Assembly (NCBI RefSeq): GCF_007753265.1
Contig: NZ_CP036349.1
Location: 1,397,363-1,461,362 of the forward strand
Origin: Botrimarina mediterranea
Lineage (GTDB): Bacteria > Planctomycetota > Planctomycetia > Pirellulales > Lacipirellulaceae
Direction of reading: 5' to 3'
Length of the DNA: 64,000 bases
The notes below the pieces were generated by a model. That model saw only the letters and a list, made by a program, of their open reading frames with translations. It was not told the origin of the DNA and did not search any database. Shown here piece by piece: positions 28,114-35,470 of this stretch (position 1 is the first letter of the stretch; each line of letters begins with the position of its first letter). Position numbers and translations under genes: made by a program.

Positions 28114-29183
28114 ATCAGGCAACCCGATACAGCGGTCCACGCGGTTTGCTTGTCGCGTTGTTGGCCACGTCCGCGGTGTTTGTCGGCGGGGGAGTCGTCG
28201 CGGCGGCATCGAATACGCCCGAACGCGCCATCGACGCGGCGATCGAGCGGGCGGTTGAACAAGTCGCGCCGCGTGTCGTGCAGCTACGCTACTTCGGCGG
28301 CGGTGCGGACTCGCTTGGCGTCGCCGCGGCGCCGGTCACGGGGTACGCTCTGGAGGAGCCTTGGGTCATTACGAGCACTTACGGTCTGCGACAAGACCCG
28401 GCCGGCGTTCTCTGTCACTTCGCGGATGGTTCGCAGACGCAGGCTCGCGTCGTCGCGCGGGACCATAACCGGCAGCTCGCCCTGATTAGCGTCGGCGAGG
28501 CCGCCGATAGCGATCCACCAAAGTTAAGGGGCCGTGCGGCGCGCGTCGGCGAGACCGCCATTGCCTTGGGCCGTGTTTACGACGCCGATTCCGTGAACGT
28601 CACGGTGGGGGTCGTCAGCGCGACCGAACGCCTTGGGTCACGCGCCGTTCAGACCGACGCCCTGGTTTCACCGGTCAATTATGGCGGACCGCTGATCGGT
28701 CTCGATGGGCAGCTGTTGGGCGTGATCACCCCTTTGGGGCCGCCGGGGCAGAGCGGCGTTGGCCTCTACGACTCGGGCGTCGGCTTCGCGGCGGCGTACG
28801 AGGCGGTCGCCCCGCGGCTAGCGACGCTCGCCTCGGGCCGTGACCTGCACCCCGGGTGGCTCGGCGTGACGCTGCCAAACGACGACCCGCTTCGGGCCGC
28901 GCCCAAGCTGAAACGTGTCACCCAAGACGGCCCCGCCGACACGGCGGGGCTCGCCGCGGGTGACACAATAACGGCGGTCAACGGCGCGGCGATCGGCTCC
29001 GTCTGGGACCTGCGACGGCAGATGTCGGGGCTCGACGCCGATGCAGAAGTTGAGTTCAGGGTTCGACAAGACGACGCTGCATCGGAGCAAATCCGCGTCG
29101 TTCACTTGGCGATCAAGCCCGCCGAGGACGAGTCGAAAGACCCCTACCATCCCGACGAAACGAAGAAACCCGACGAGCCGTGA
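28110..29183 (+). CDS. HtrA-like pseudoprotease with PDZ domain (second)
   Basis: 357 residues, with a signal peptide (GLLVALLATSAVFVGGGVVAA). The protease-like domain and PDZ (WLGVTLPNDDPLRAAPKLKR ... GLAAGDTITAVNG) are recognisable. The triad is replaced: Tyr91 in VITSTYGL at the His place, Gln122 in DHNRQLALI at the Asp place, and Tyr191 in NYGGPL at the Ser place. The replacements differ from those in the first pseudoprotease, so the two did not arise by late duplication of one dead copy. The C-terminus is charged (DPYHPDETKKPDEP). It is the last gene of the operon; an imperfect hairpin overlaps its stop. Confidence 0.87.
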   Translation: MNQATRYSGPRGLLVALLATSAVFVGGGVVAAASNTPERAIDAAIERAVEQVAPRVVQLRYFGGGADSLGVAAAPVTGYALEEPWVITSTYGLRQDPAGVLCHFADGSQTQARVVARDHNRQLALISVGEAADSDPPKLRGRAARVGETAIALGRVYDADSVNVTVGVVSATERLGSRAVQTDALVSPVNYGGPLIGLDGQLLGVITPLGPPGQSGVGLYDSGVGFAAAYEAVAPRLATLASGRDLHPGWLGVTLPNDDPLRAAPKLKRVTQDGPADTAGLAAGDTITAVNGAAIGSVWDLRRQMSGLDADAEVEFRVRQDDAASEQIRVVHLAIKPAEDESKDPYHPDETKKPDEP

Positions 29184-29195
29184 GGCTCGCCGGGT
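29168..29195 (+). terminator. hairpin at the end of the MoxR/HtrA operon
   Basis: Arms 29168-29179 and 29184-29195 pair at 11 of 12 positions around a 4-nt loop and include the stop codon region of the last gene. The downstream run is only moderately T-rich, and the next gene is convergent. Confidence 0.55.
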
Positions 29196-29227
29196 CGTTG
29201 ATTCTCTTCGAGATTCAGCGTCGGTTT

Positions 29228-29995
29228 TCAGCGACGACGGAACCCGCACGCCAGAGCGCCCAGGGCCAGCAGGGCGGCCGAGGTCGGCTCGGGGATCACG
29301 GGGTCTCCGGGCGTGACGGTGATATCGACGCCCTTCTTCTTGATGAACGCGTTGCTGAAGTTGTCGGCTGCGGTCTGGAGTGTGTTGTCGAAACGCAACG
29401 TGACTTCTGTCGCGTCGCCGCTGATGCCCTGGCTGAGCAGGTAGGCCGCGACGTCGAGGACCACGTTGCCGGTCCAGGGGACCGCGGTGCCGTCGTCCGC
29501 CGGCCGCTCGTACATGCCGCCGCCGGTGAAGGTCATCGAAGCGACTTGAGTCGACAAGGAAACCGGGGCGCCGTCCACTTCTGTCACACGCCAGAAGAAC
29601 GCCGCGCCAACCGAGGCGAGAGCGTCATAGCCGCTCAGACCGCCGAGGGTGTAGTCGCCGAACTCATCGACGCTGATCGAGTCGATCGTCGCGCCCGGCT
29701 TGGCCTGGATCGTGGTGCTGAGTGTGCTGTCGATCAAGTCGGCGCCGTTATTGGCTTGCGACTGGAAGTTGACTGGATTGAAGACGAGCATGTTGCCCGA
29801 AACCGACGGGCCGGTGGCCGCCGGGGCGAAGACCGTCGATGGTTCGTCGTTGTCTTCGGTGACTTGCAAGAAGACCACATCGCTGCCCGCGGTCGTCTTA
29901 TCGCCCCAGTTCATCGTTGCCGCTTCACCGACCGCTGCGGTGGCGACAAGCAGGGCCCAACAAAGGGTGTGCGTCTTAAGATTCATCATTCTCAT
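29228..29995 (-). CDS. PEP-CTERM sorted exported protein
   Basis: 255 residues with an N-terminal signal peptide (THTLCWALLVATAAVGEA) and a C-terminal PEP-CTERM tripartite tail (VIPEPTSAALLALGALACGF then RRR), the signal for exosortase processing. The body is beta-rich and Thr/Ser/Asn-rich and carries no enzymatic motif (MNWGDKTTAGSDVVFLQVTE, GATIDSISVDEFGDYTLGGL). Such proteins are typically surface or matrix components. No exosortase gene lies in this window. It is monocistronic, with a long upstream region holding two hairpin elements. Confidence 0.9.
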   Translation of the reverse strand: MRMMNLKTHTLCWALLVATAAVGEAATMNWGDKTTAGSDVVFLQVTEDNDEPSTVFAPAATGPSVSGNMLVFNPVNFQSQANNGADLIDSTLSTTIQAKPGATIDSISVDEFGDYTLGGLSGYDALASVGAAFFWRVTEVDGAPVSLSTQVASMTFTGGGMYERPADDGTAVPWTGNVVLDVAAYLLSQGISGDATEVTLRFDNTLQTAADNFSNAFIKKKGVDITVTPGDPVIPEPTSAALLALGALACGFRRR

Positions 29996-30129
29996 AGGTG
30001 CCTGTTAGGGGCGTCGTCAGGGACGTCGCGGTCGGATGCGGAGGAATGAACGGATGGAGGTCGTAGGACGAGGGTCAGTTTTTTCCGGCCGAATCCGGGC
30101 CGATGTGCGTCGCTGAAGCCTCCAGCGAC

Positions 30130-30222
30130 AAAAAAAGAGAGCGGCCGCAAGACACCCAACAGCGACCCTCGGCAAATGCCGAATGTCGTGGGGGGAGGTC
30201 TTGTGGCCGCTCTCTGGATTAG
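30130..30222 (-). terminator. tandem hairpin element 1 (possible small RNA)
   Basis: A 17-bp stem (30137-30153 with 30198-30214, one G-U-type pair) closes a 44-nt loop that itself contains a small hairpin (cggcaaatgccg). On the minus strand it is preceded by CTAATCC and followed by seven T, the signature of intrinsic termination. Element 2 has the same layout. It could be a terminator/attenuator or the 3' part of a small RNA. Confidence 0.6.
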
Positions 30223-30268
30223 GACTGCTCGGTTGTTCGGTGCCGCGGAGTGAATTCACCCATGTGGC

Positions 30269-30366
30269 AAAAAAGAAAGCGGCAATCTCATGTCCTCAGT
30301 GCCGCTGTCGCCTAGCTTGTGCCGGGAGACAGGGAAGAGAACCAGAGATTGCCGCTTTCGGATTAG
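30269..30366 (-). terminator. tandem hairpin element 2 (possible small RNA)
   Basis: A perfect 15-bp stem (30275-30289 with 30345-30359) closes a 55-nt loop. On the minus strand CTAATC precedes it and six T follow. The stem starts GAAAGCGGC where element 1 has GAGAGCGGC, and the opposite arms change to match, so the pair is maintained. It is the first hairpin reached by transcription from the mfnE-like gene. Confidence 0.6.
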
Positions 30367-30504
30367 TTCTAACTCGTGCTGAAAGTTTCGGGCGGAGTTC
30401 CCGCCACGGCACTAGTAGAGTTGGGCACACCCCGCACGTCAAGCTTTCACCTGCGAAAAACCGAAAAACCGGCCCTCCTGGGCGCCGACACCCGCAGGTC
30501 CGGC

Positions 30505-31089
30505 TCACGACGGGCGAAGCGCTAGCCCGGGATTGACGACCCCGAACAGCTGGGTCGACGCTACCGAAGCCCCGACTCTCGGCGTCTCACGATCGATCAC
30601 GCCGTCAGCAGCGGCTATTGGTAGCTCGTCGTAAGTTGCTAGCAGTGAATGCTTTAGCAGCATGAGGTCGGCGTCCCAGAGGACCGCGATGCGGGCGGCG
30701 ATCGCGTCGCTCGTCGTCTCCCAACCGATGTGGAGGCGCTCGCCGTCGGCGTGTGGCTCGACTTCACGGAGCAGCCGTCCGCATTGCAGGAGGTAGTCTC
30801 CCGCCACGACTGGGTACTGGTCCCGAATCTCGAAATTCGGCAGCCAGTCGGCTAGCAGGAGGGCGTTGGCGTCCATGACGGCGACCGCGGCCCAGTGACC
30901 GGCCGCGGGCGACAACGGATTGGCGGCGTCGATCCGGCGGATCGCCTCGACCGATTCACCCCCGCCGGCAATCAGCATCCGCATCTGGCCGGGCCTCGCT
31001 GTCATTGCTAGCCAGTCAGCCACCCGGCGCATGACGCCTGGTTCCGCTAGCAGGCTGCCGCCCACCTTGATGACGACACGGCCGTTCAT
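30505..31089 (-). CDS. amino-acid-kinase-fold protein, MfnE-like
   Basis: 194 residues from the ATG at 31089, which overlaps the mfnF-like stop by 4 bp; the frame is open further upstream, but that part lies inside the mfnF-like gene. The phosphate-binding start VVIKVGGSLL and the later IAGGGESVEAIR are typical of the uridylate/amino-acid kinase fold. In archaea MfnE phosphorylates aminomethylfuran phosphate in methanofuran synthesis, and small kinases of this fold occur in the H4MPT-linked C1 gene sets of methylotrophs and planctomycetes. Coupling to an mfnF-like gene supports that role here. The exact substrate is not proven by the sequence. Confidence 0.8.
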   Translation of the reverse strand: MNGRVVIKVGGSLLAEPGVMRRVADWLAMTARPGQMRMLIAGGGESVEAIRRIDAANPLSPAAGHWAAVAVMDANALLLADWLPNFEIRDQYPVVAGDYLLQCGRLLREVEPHADGERLHIGWETTSDAIAARIAVLWDADLMLLKHSLLATYDELPIAAADGVIDRETPRVGASVASTQLFGVVNPGLALRPS

Positions 31090-32141
31090 AGGTTGGACCC
31101 CAACTCGTGCGAAGCTAGCACCGCCGCGGCGTGGGCCGGGAAGGAGCGACTCGCTGCGGTGCCGAAGTGGCCGGAAGCGACCGACGTCGCCGCGACGGTG
31201 GCGTTGTTGCCGACCTGCGGGGCCAAGAACTCTCCTTCTCCGGTGAAGACGGCCCACTCGGCGTCATGCCGGGCGAGGGCGCCGACGATCTTTGCGGTTT
31301 GGATCGCGGCGACGTGTCGAGCCACCGTCAAACCGTCGGTCACGTCAAAGCTGTCGCGGTCGGCGCAGAGGCAGCGGGCGAGTCTCTCCACGGCCGCTTG
31401 TCGAACCAGCGGTCGGCCATCAGCGGTCCCGCTGTCGCTAGGATTCTCAGGCAACTGTCCGAGCAGGAGCCACACGTCGGCGGTCGTCGCGAACCACTCG
31501 GCGGCGACGGGACATTCGCGCCCGCGGTACGGCAGCCGATCGACCACTGCGCAGAGGGGCGTTCGCCGCACGCCGGTGTAGACGAGCTCACCCGCCAGCA
31601 GACGCGCGGTGTCGTTGGCGCCGACGGCGATCACCTTCCCGTCTTCAATCGGAATGACGTCGGTAGTCGTCGAGCCGATATCGACCCAAACGCCGCGATC
31701 CTTGGGAAATTGCCCAGCGACGAGCCTGGCGCCGAGTCGCCAATTCGCCGCCGCCACGAGCGGCGGGCTTTCTTTGGCGTCGGCGCACGTAAGCCATCGG
31801 TCGTCGACGGCAGCGACGCGGACGGCGCGTCCCTCCGCGGCGTCGAGCGTCGCGTCGATAATCGCACGGACGCCGTCGGCCTTCGTCGCGTAGCAGTCGG
31901 CGAGTTCGCCGGTCATCGTCAACGCGATGGACGCTTCGCGCGGCGCGGCAAAGTTGGCGAGTAACGACGTGATTGCCGTCGCGAGCCCCCGAGGCTCTCG
32001 CCACAGCGGGAACGCAGCCGACGCGGCCCGGCCGCGGCCGTCGGCGATCTTGAGATTGGCGCCGCCGATGTCGAGGCCGACCCAGCGGGGCGAATCGCTC
32101 GGCGCCAGCCACTCGGCGGATGGTTGGTGGTCGGCGTTCAT
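31086..32141 (-). CDS. MfnF-like protein (H4MPT-linked C1 pathway, hydantoinase/oxoprolinase fold)
   Basis: 351 residues from the ATG at 32141, chosen because it overlaps the VOC gene stop by 4 bp. The ASKHA-type ATP-binding motifs are clear: WVGLDIGGANLKIADG near the start and VWVDIGSTTTDVIPI in the middle. The length and order match the family named as probable H4MPT-linked C1 transfer proteins, whose archaeal member MfnF joins the furan and glutamyl-tyramine parts of methanofuran. The next gene is an mfnE-like kinase, and an mfnD-like ligase lies 5 kb away, so a methanofuran-type cofactor route is likely. Confidence 0.86.
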   Translation of the reverse strand: MNADHQPSAEWLAPSDSPRWVGLDIGGANLKIADGRGRAASAAFPLWREPRGLATAITSLLANFAAPREASIALTMTGELADCYATKADGVRAIIDATLDAAEGRAVRVAAVDDRWLTCADAKESPPLVAAANWRLGARLVAGQFPKDRGVWVDIGSTTTDVIPIEDGKVIAVGANDTARLLAGELVYTGVRRTPLCAVVDRLPYRGRECPVAAEWFATTADVWLLLGQLPENPSDSGTADGRPLVRQAAVERLARCLCADRDSFDVTDGLTVARHVAAIQTAKIVGALARHDAEWAVFTGEGEFLAPQVGNNATVAATSVASGHFGTAASRSFPAHAAAVLASHELGSNL

Positions 32142-32509
32142 TCGACGCGGGTCGCCACCCACCAAGTAACGCCGTTCAAGAGGAAGCCGCCGCGTTTGTC
32201 GGTGTCGCCTTTCTGGACCGGCGGCATGACCTCCTTAGCTCCCGAGGCAAGAGCTTGCGCGTACACCGCGTCGACATCGTCCACAAAGACATGCAGATGC
32301 GCCGGCGACGCGGGCCAACCCTCGGTCGCGTCGGCGAGCATCACCAGAGAGTCGCCGATCTGTAGTTCCGAGTGCATCACGCTGCCGTCTTCGCGCGGCA
32401 TGCTACGGATCAGCTCGGCGCCAAGGACCGTCTGCAAGAACCGCTGGTGAGCAGGCGCGTCGGTAACGATCAGGTACGGCGAAACCGTCGTGTAACCAGC
32501 AGGCGTCAT
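32138..32509 (-). CDS. VOC/PhnB-like small protein
   Basis: 123 residues from the ATG at 32509; a longer frame from 32548 adds 13 residues of doubtful value beside a heptamer repeat. It shows the glyoxalase/PhnB-type fold pattern: SPYLIVTDAPAHQRFLQTVL, HSELQIGDSLVMLADAT, then HLHVFVDDVDAVYAQALASG and RGGFLLNGVTWWVAT. Metal-binding positions are only partly preserved, so an enzymatic role is uncertain. It overlaps the mfnF-like gene by 4 bp and is probably cotranscribed with it, although no functional link is known. Confidence 0.86.
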   Translation of the reverse strand: MTPAGYTTVSPYLIVTDAPAHQRFLQTVLGAELIRSMPREDGSVMHSELQIGDSLVMLADATEGWPASPAHLHVFVDDVDAVYAQALASGAKEVMPPVQKGDTDKRGGFLLNGVTWWVATRVE

Positions 32510-32551
32510 CGAAAGGCTCCGGGGCAAGAGGAAGCAATCTCCCGCCATTCT

Positions 32552-32586
32552 CTAGCCTCTAGCCTCTAGCCTCTAGCCTCTAGCCT
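32552..32586. repeat. heptanucleotide microsatellite, five perfect ctagcct units
   Basis: Five exact copies of ctagcct stand in an intergenic gap between divergent genes. Similar seven-base units occur at 35363-35383 and, in coding sequence, in lipA and oleC. Confidence 0.95.
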
Positions 32587-32752
32587 CTCCCACGTTGGCT
32601 TCATGCCGGCCAGTCTGCTCGTCAGACAAACCAATCCTGGTCGGAGTTCCGCGTCTAGCCGCGCAAATGGCGACTGGCGCGCGACGTGCATCGTTCGTAA
32701 GAACCGGCGCGCCGCGGAACCCCGCCGTTGGATCAACCCCTGCGAGTTGAAC

Positions 32753-33250
32753 ATGCTCTACACCGTCAAAGACCGCCGGTCCGACTACCTCCCCTCCTTC
32801 GGCGTCCTGATGGACGACCACGACGCGGCGGTTGTCTTTACCAGCGAGGCCGCCGCGCGGGCCTACGTGGCCGATCTCGGCGCCGCTTATCGCACGGTCG
32901 AACTCCGCAGCCATGTGCTGCTCGACTTCTTGCTGCGGCTGCGGATCGAGGGCGTGAAAGAGATCATGGTGGATCCTCAAGGCGTCGATGAACCGTCGCC
33001 GATAACGGTCCCGACCCATGAGGTCCTGCGAGGCGCGATGGAGTGCATCGAAGCCTCGTTCGCCGCGGCGGTCCCAGCGGTTCGTAAATCGTTCGAGCGG
33101 CTGATGGTAGTCAAATGCCCCCAGTGCCGTCGCACCGAACGCATCAGCGAAGAAGACACCCTGCCGCTTTGTTGCGGCGGGGCGATGAAGGTGACGGCGA
33201 TGGACAGCCGGCGGATGAACGGCCCCGAGCCGACCCTTTCGGCGGAGTAG
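32753..33250 (+). CDS. uncharacterised protein with C-terminal zinc ribbon
   Basis: 165 residues from the ATG at 32753 (MLYTVKDRRSDYLPSFGVLM); a longer frame from 32603 contains atypical residues and was not used. The N-terminal 120 residues are an alpha/beta domain without a motif that I recognise, slightly reminiscent of SseB-type proteins. The C-terminus has paired cysteines (KCPQCRRTER and LPLCCGG) consistent with a zinc ribbon. It stands alone on the plus strand, and a small palindrome follows its stop. The function is unknown. Confidence 0.75.
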   Translation: MLYTVKDRRSDYLPSFGVLMDDHDAAVVFTSEAAARAYVADLGAAYRTVELRSHVLLDFLLRLRIEGVKEIMVDPQGVDEPSPITVPTHEVLRGAMECIEASFAAAVPAVRKSFERLMVVKCPQCRRTERISEEDTLPLCCGGAMKVTAMDSRRMNGPEPTLSAE

Positions 33251-33348
33251 ACCCTCCGTAGGGTCCGCTGGGCGGACCGCAGAGGGTTGTGTCGAGTGGA
33301 ATCCCGCTTCGCACAGGAAGGTCAAAACCACGGTCCGCACAGCGGAAA
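33251..33348. repeat. small nested palindromes after the zinc-ribbon gene
   Basis: The stretch contains accctccgtagggtccgc answered by gcggaccgcagagggt (33251-33287), and further on a ggtccgcacagcgg unit of the same kind. It lies between convergent genes. Confidence 0.5.
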
Positions 33349-35013
33349 CTACTTTCCGAAGCGTTCGAGCGCCACCTTCGCGAGGCCCTTGAGGTCGAGC
33401 TTGCCGGAACCCAAGAGCGGCAGCTCCGGCACTTCGAGGAAGCAGTCCGTGCCGGGGACCCAGAGGTTCGGCAGGCCCTTGGTTCTCAGGGCGGTAACGA
33501 TCTCGTCGGGCGTTTTGTCGATCGGCAGGTGGAGCACCACGAGGCGTTCACCCTTCTTCTCGTCGGGGACCCCGGTGACGACAGCGAGTTGGCGTTCTTC
33601 GTCCTCGGCGGCGAGGTACTCCTGGATCTCTTCCTCGACGCGGAGGTGCGGCACCATCTCGCCGCCGATCTTCGAGAACCGGCTCTGGCGACCCGTGATG
33701 TAGATGAAACCGTCGGGGTCGATGCGGGCCATGTCGCCGGTGATGTACCAGCCGTCCTTGACGACCTCCGCCGTCTTGTCGGGGTCGTCGAGGTAACCCT
33801 GCATGAGGTTGGGGCCGGTGACTTCGAGCATCCCCTCCGTTTCCAGCGGCAACTCGACGAGCGTCTCGGGATCAACGACGCGCGCCCGCACGCCGGGGAG
33901 TGGCTTGCCGATGCTCCCTTCACGGAGATCGGCTTCGGCGGTGCGCGAACGCGTCGGCGGGATGTTCACCGCGGCGACCGGTGCGAGCTCCGTCGCGCCG
34001 TAGCCTTCAACAGGACGCACGCCGAAGCGCTTCTCGAACGCGTCGGCAACGGGGATCGGCATCTTCTCTGCGCCGACGACCACGACGTCGAGCGTCGCGA
34101 AGTCCGCGGGCTCCACTCGCTTGATGTACGAACGCAGGAAGGTCGGTGTCGAGAGTAGGATCGTCGCTTTGGTCTCTTGGCAGAGCTTGCCGACCTGCCG
34201 AGCGTCGAGCGGGTTGAAGTGGTACGCGCCGGCCACGTCGAGGATCAGCGGCGCCCACAGCGTCACGGTGTAGCCGAAGGCATGGAAGAACGGCAGGATG
34301 CCCAGCAGGACATCGTCACGGTCGAGGTGCACCGCGCTCTCGAACGCGCGGATGTTCGAGACGATATTCTCGTGCGTGAGGACCACGCCCTTCGGCCGGC
34401 CTGTGGAGCCGCTGGTGAAGATGATCGTCACCATGTCCTGCATGTCGATCTTGGCGAGGCCTAGCCGGCGTTCGAGCGTCGCCACCGGCGTGAGGTAGCC
34501 GCCAACAACGCCCGCTAGTTTGTCGCCGAAAGTAACCTTGTCTTTGAAAGATTCGAGCAGCACGATCTCGCCGACGAGATTCATGCCGAGCTTTTCGAGC
34601 ACCTTGCCGCTAGTGAGGACGTGGCGGATGCCGGCCGCCTGGATGCAGGCATTGATCGTCTCTTCCGAGGCGGAGTAGTTAAGGTTCACCGCGACGCGAC
34701 CCATCAGCGCGAGCGCCGCGTTGACGACAAGGCCGCCAGTCGAGGGCGGCAAAAGAACGCCAACGCGTTTCTCATCGGGCGCCAGGACGTGGCGCTCCAA
34801 CAGTCGCCGCAGCACCAGCGCCTTCATCAGCGCCTGCCCGCCCGTTAGTGAGCCGCCGGTAGAATCAACCGCCTTGCGTCGGAAGCGATTGCGAGCGCAG
34901 GACCGCAGCATCTGCCGAGGCAGCGGGAGCTGGGTGGCGGGGTTGAATCCTGCGGCGGGGGGCGTGGCGTTGGACACAGCGGCATCCACTCGGGTGAGTG
35001 GCGTCGGGGACAA
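33349..35013 (-). CDS. AMP-dependent acyl-ACP/acyl-CoA synthetase, Aas-like
   Basis: 554 residues of the ANL superfamily. The P-loop IIFTSGSTGRPKGVVLTHEN, the motif EGYGATELAPVAAVN, the catalytic-hinge region GWYITGDMARID and the C-terminal-domain lysine region GSGKLDLKGLAK are all present. The last domain, with WVPGTDCFLEVPELPLLGSG, resembles the ligase half of Aas (acyl-ACP synthetase linked to lysophospholipid acylation); no acyltransferase domain is fused. The likely reaction is ATP-dependent activation of a fatty acid. The start is uncertain within the first 30 residues. It is not in an obvious operon. Confidence 0.88.
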   Translation of the reverse strand: MSPTPLTRVDAAVSNATPPAAGFNPATQLPLPRQMLRSCARNRFRRKAVDSTGGSLTGGQALMKALVLRRLLERHVLAPDEKRVGVLLPPSTGGLVVNAALALMGRVAVNLNYSASEETINACIQAAGIRHVLTSGKVLEKLGMNLVGEIVLLESFKDKVTFGDKLAGVVGGYLTPVATLERRLGLAKIDMQDMVTIIFTSGSTGRPKGVVLTHENIVSNIRAFESAVHLDRDDVLLGILPFFHAFGYTVTLWAPLILDVAGAYHFNPLDARQVGKLCQETKATILLSTPTFLRSYIKRVEPADFATLDVVVVGAEKMPIPVADAFEKRFGVRPVEGYGATELAPVAAVNIPPTRSRTAEADLREGSIGKPLPGVRARVVDPETLVELPLETEGMLEVTGPNLMQGYLDDPDKTAEVVKDGWYITGDMARIDPDGFIYITGRQSRFSKIGGEMVPHLRVEEEIQEYLAAEDEERQLAVVTGVPDEKKGERLVVLHLPIDKTPDEIVTALRTKGLPNLWVPGTDCFLEVPELPLLGSGKLDLKGLAKVALERFGK

Positions 35014-35114
35014 GGTTGGCGAAGTGGGGGCGCCAGCAGTGTCGCAAACCGGCGGCGATGGGGGCAGACCGGTTTTAGGGGAACCGCCAAGACGCCAAGG
35101 GACGCCACAACGAA

Positions 35115-35354
35115 TCAGAGGTCGATATCTACGACGACGGACTGCTGGCGCTCGGGGGTGCGGAGCACATCGGCTGCCGTGCGGCAGCGCTTGGCTCGGT
35201 GGGCGTGGAGCCAGGCGCCGAGGCGCAGTTCTTCAAGCGGGATGACGCGGTCGATCGGTACGTCCGGGAAGCGGGCCCGGGCGGCCTCCTCGGCGGCGTG
35301 GGGGTCGCACAGGCCCTCGTCGTCGAGAATTACCAGCAGGGTGATTGGGCGCAT
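35115..35354 (-). CDS. small hypothetical protein
   Basis: 79 residues (MRPITLLVILDDEGLCDPHA ...) with a balanced composition and no low-complexity sequence. It is placed divergently from lipA. No family was recognised. A heptamer tract (35363-35383) lies just upstream of its start. It could be real, given the codon usage and the lack of a better frame, but support is modest. Confidence 0.5.
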   Translation of the reverse strand: MRPITLLVILDDEGLCDPHAAEEAARARFPDVPIDRVIPLEELRLGAWLHAHRAKRCRTAADVLRTPERQQSVVVDIDL

Positions 35355-35362
35355 AGAGAGTC

Positions 35363-35383
35363 GGCAGTGGGCAGTGGGCAGGA
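35363..35383. repeat. heptanucleotide tract, three ggcagtg-type units
   Basis: Two ggcagtg units and one ggcagga unit lie in the lipA upstream region, the same seven-base periodicity as the tracts at 32552, 35975 and 42895. Confidence 0.75.
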
Positions 35384-35470
35384 AAAGATGGGTAGGGAGT
35401 GGGGCGTTTCGCTGGGGGTCCTACAGTGCGATAATGGGATTCTCACCGCTACGCTCACGGTAAGGAAAGC

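Larger units (their letters stand above)
29996..30504. other. 509-bp intergenic region with tandem hairpins
   Basis: No convincing coding frame. It contains a small hairpin at 30109-30129, two large stem-loops annotated separately (30130-30222 and 30269-30366), and the upstream region of the PEP-CTERM gene. It follows the mfnE-like gene on the same strand. Confidence 0.7.

Noticed and set aside
29180-30049. 289-codon plus-strand frame
   Set aside because: It is antisense to the PEP-CTERM gene, whose signal peptide and sorting tail are clear.
30183-30536. 117-codon plus-strand frame over the hairpins
   Set aside because: Unconvincing composition, and it runs through both stem-loops and the 3' end of the mfnE-like gene.
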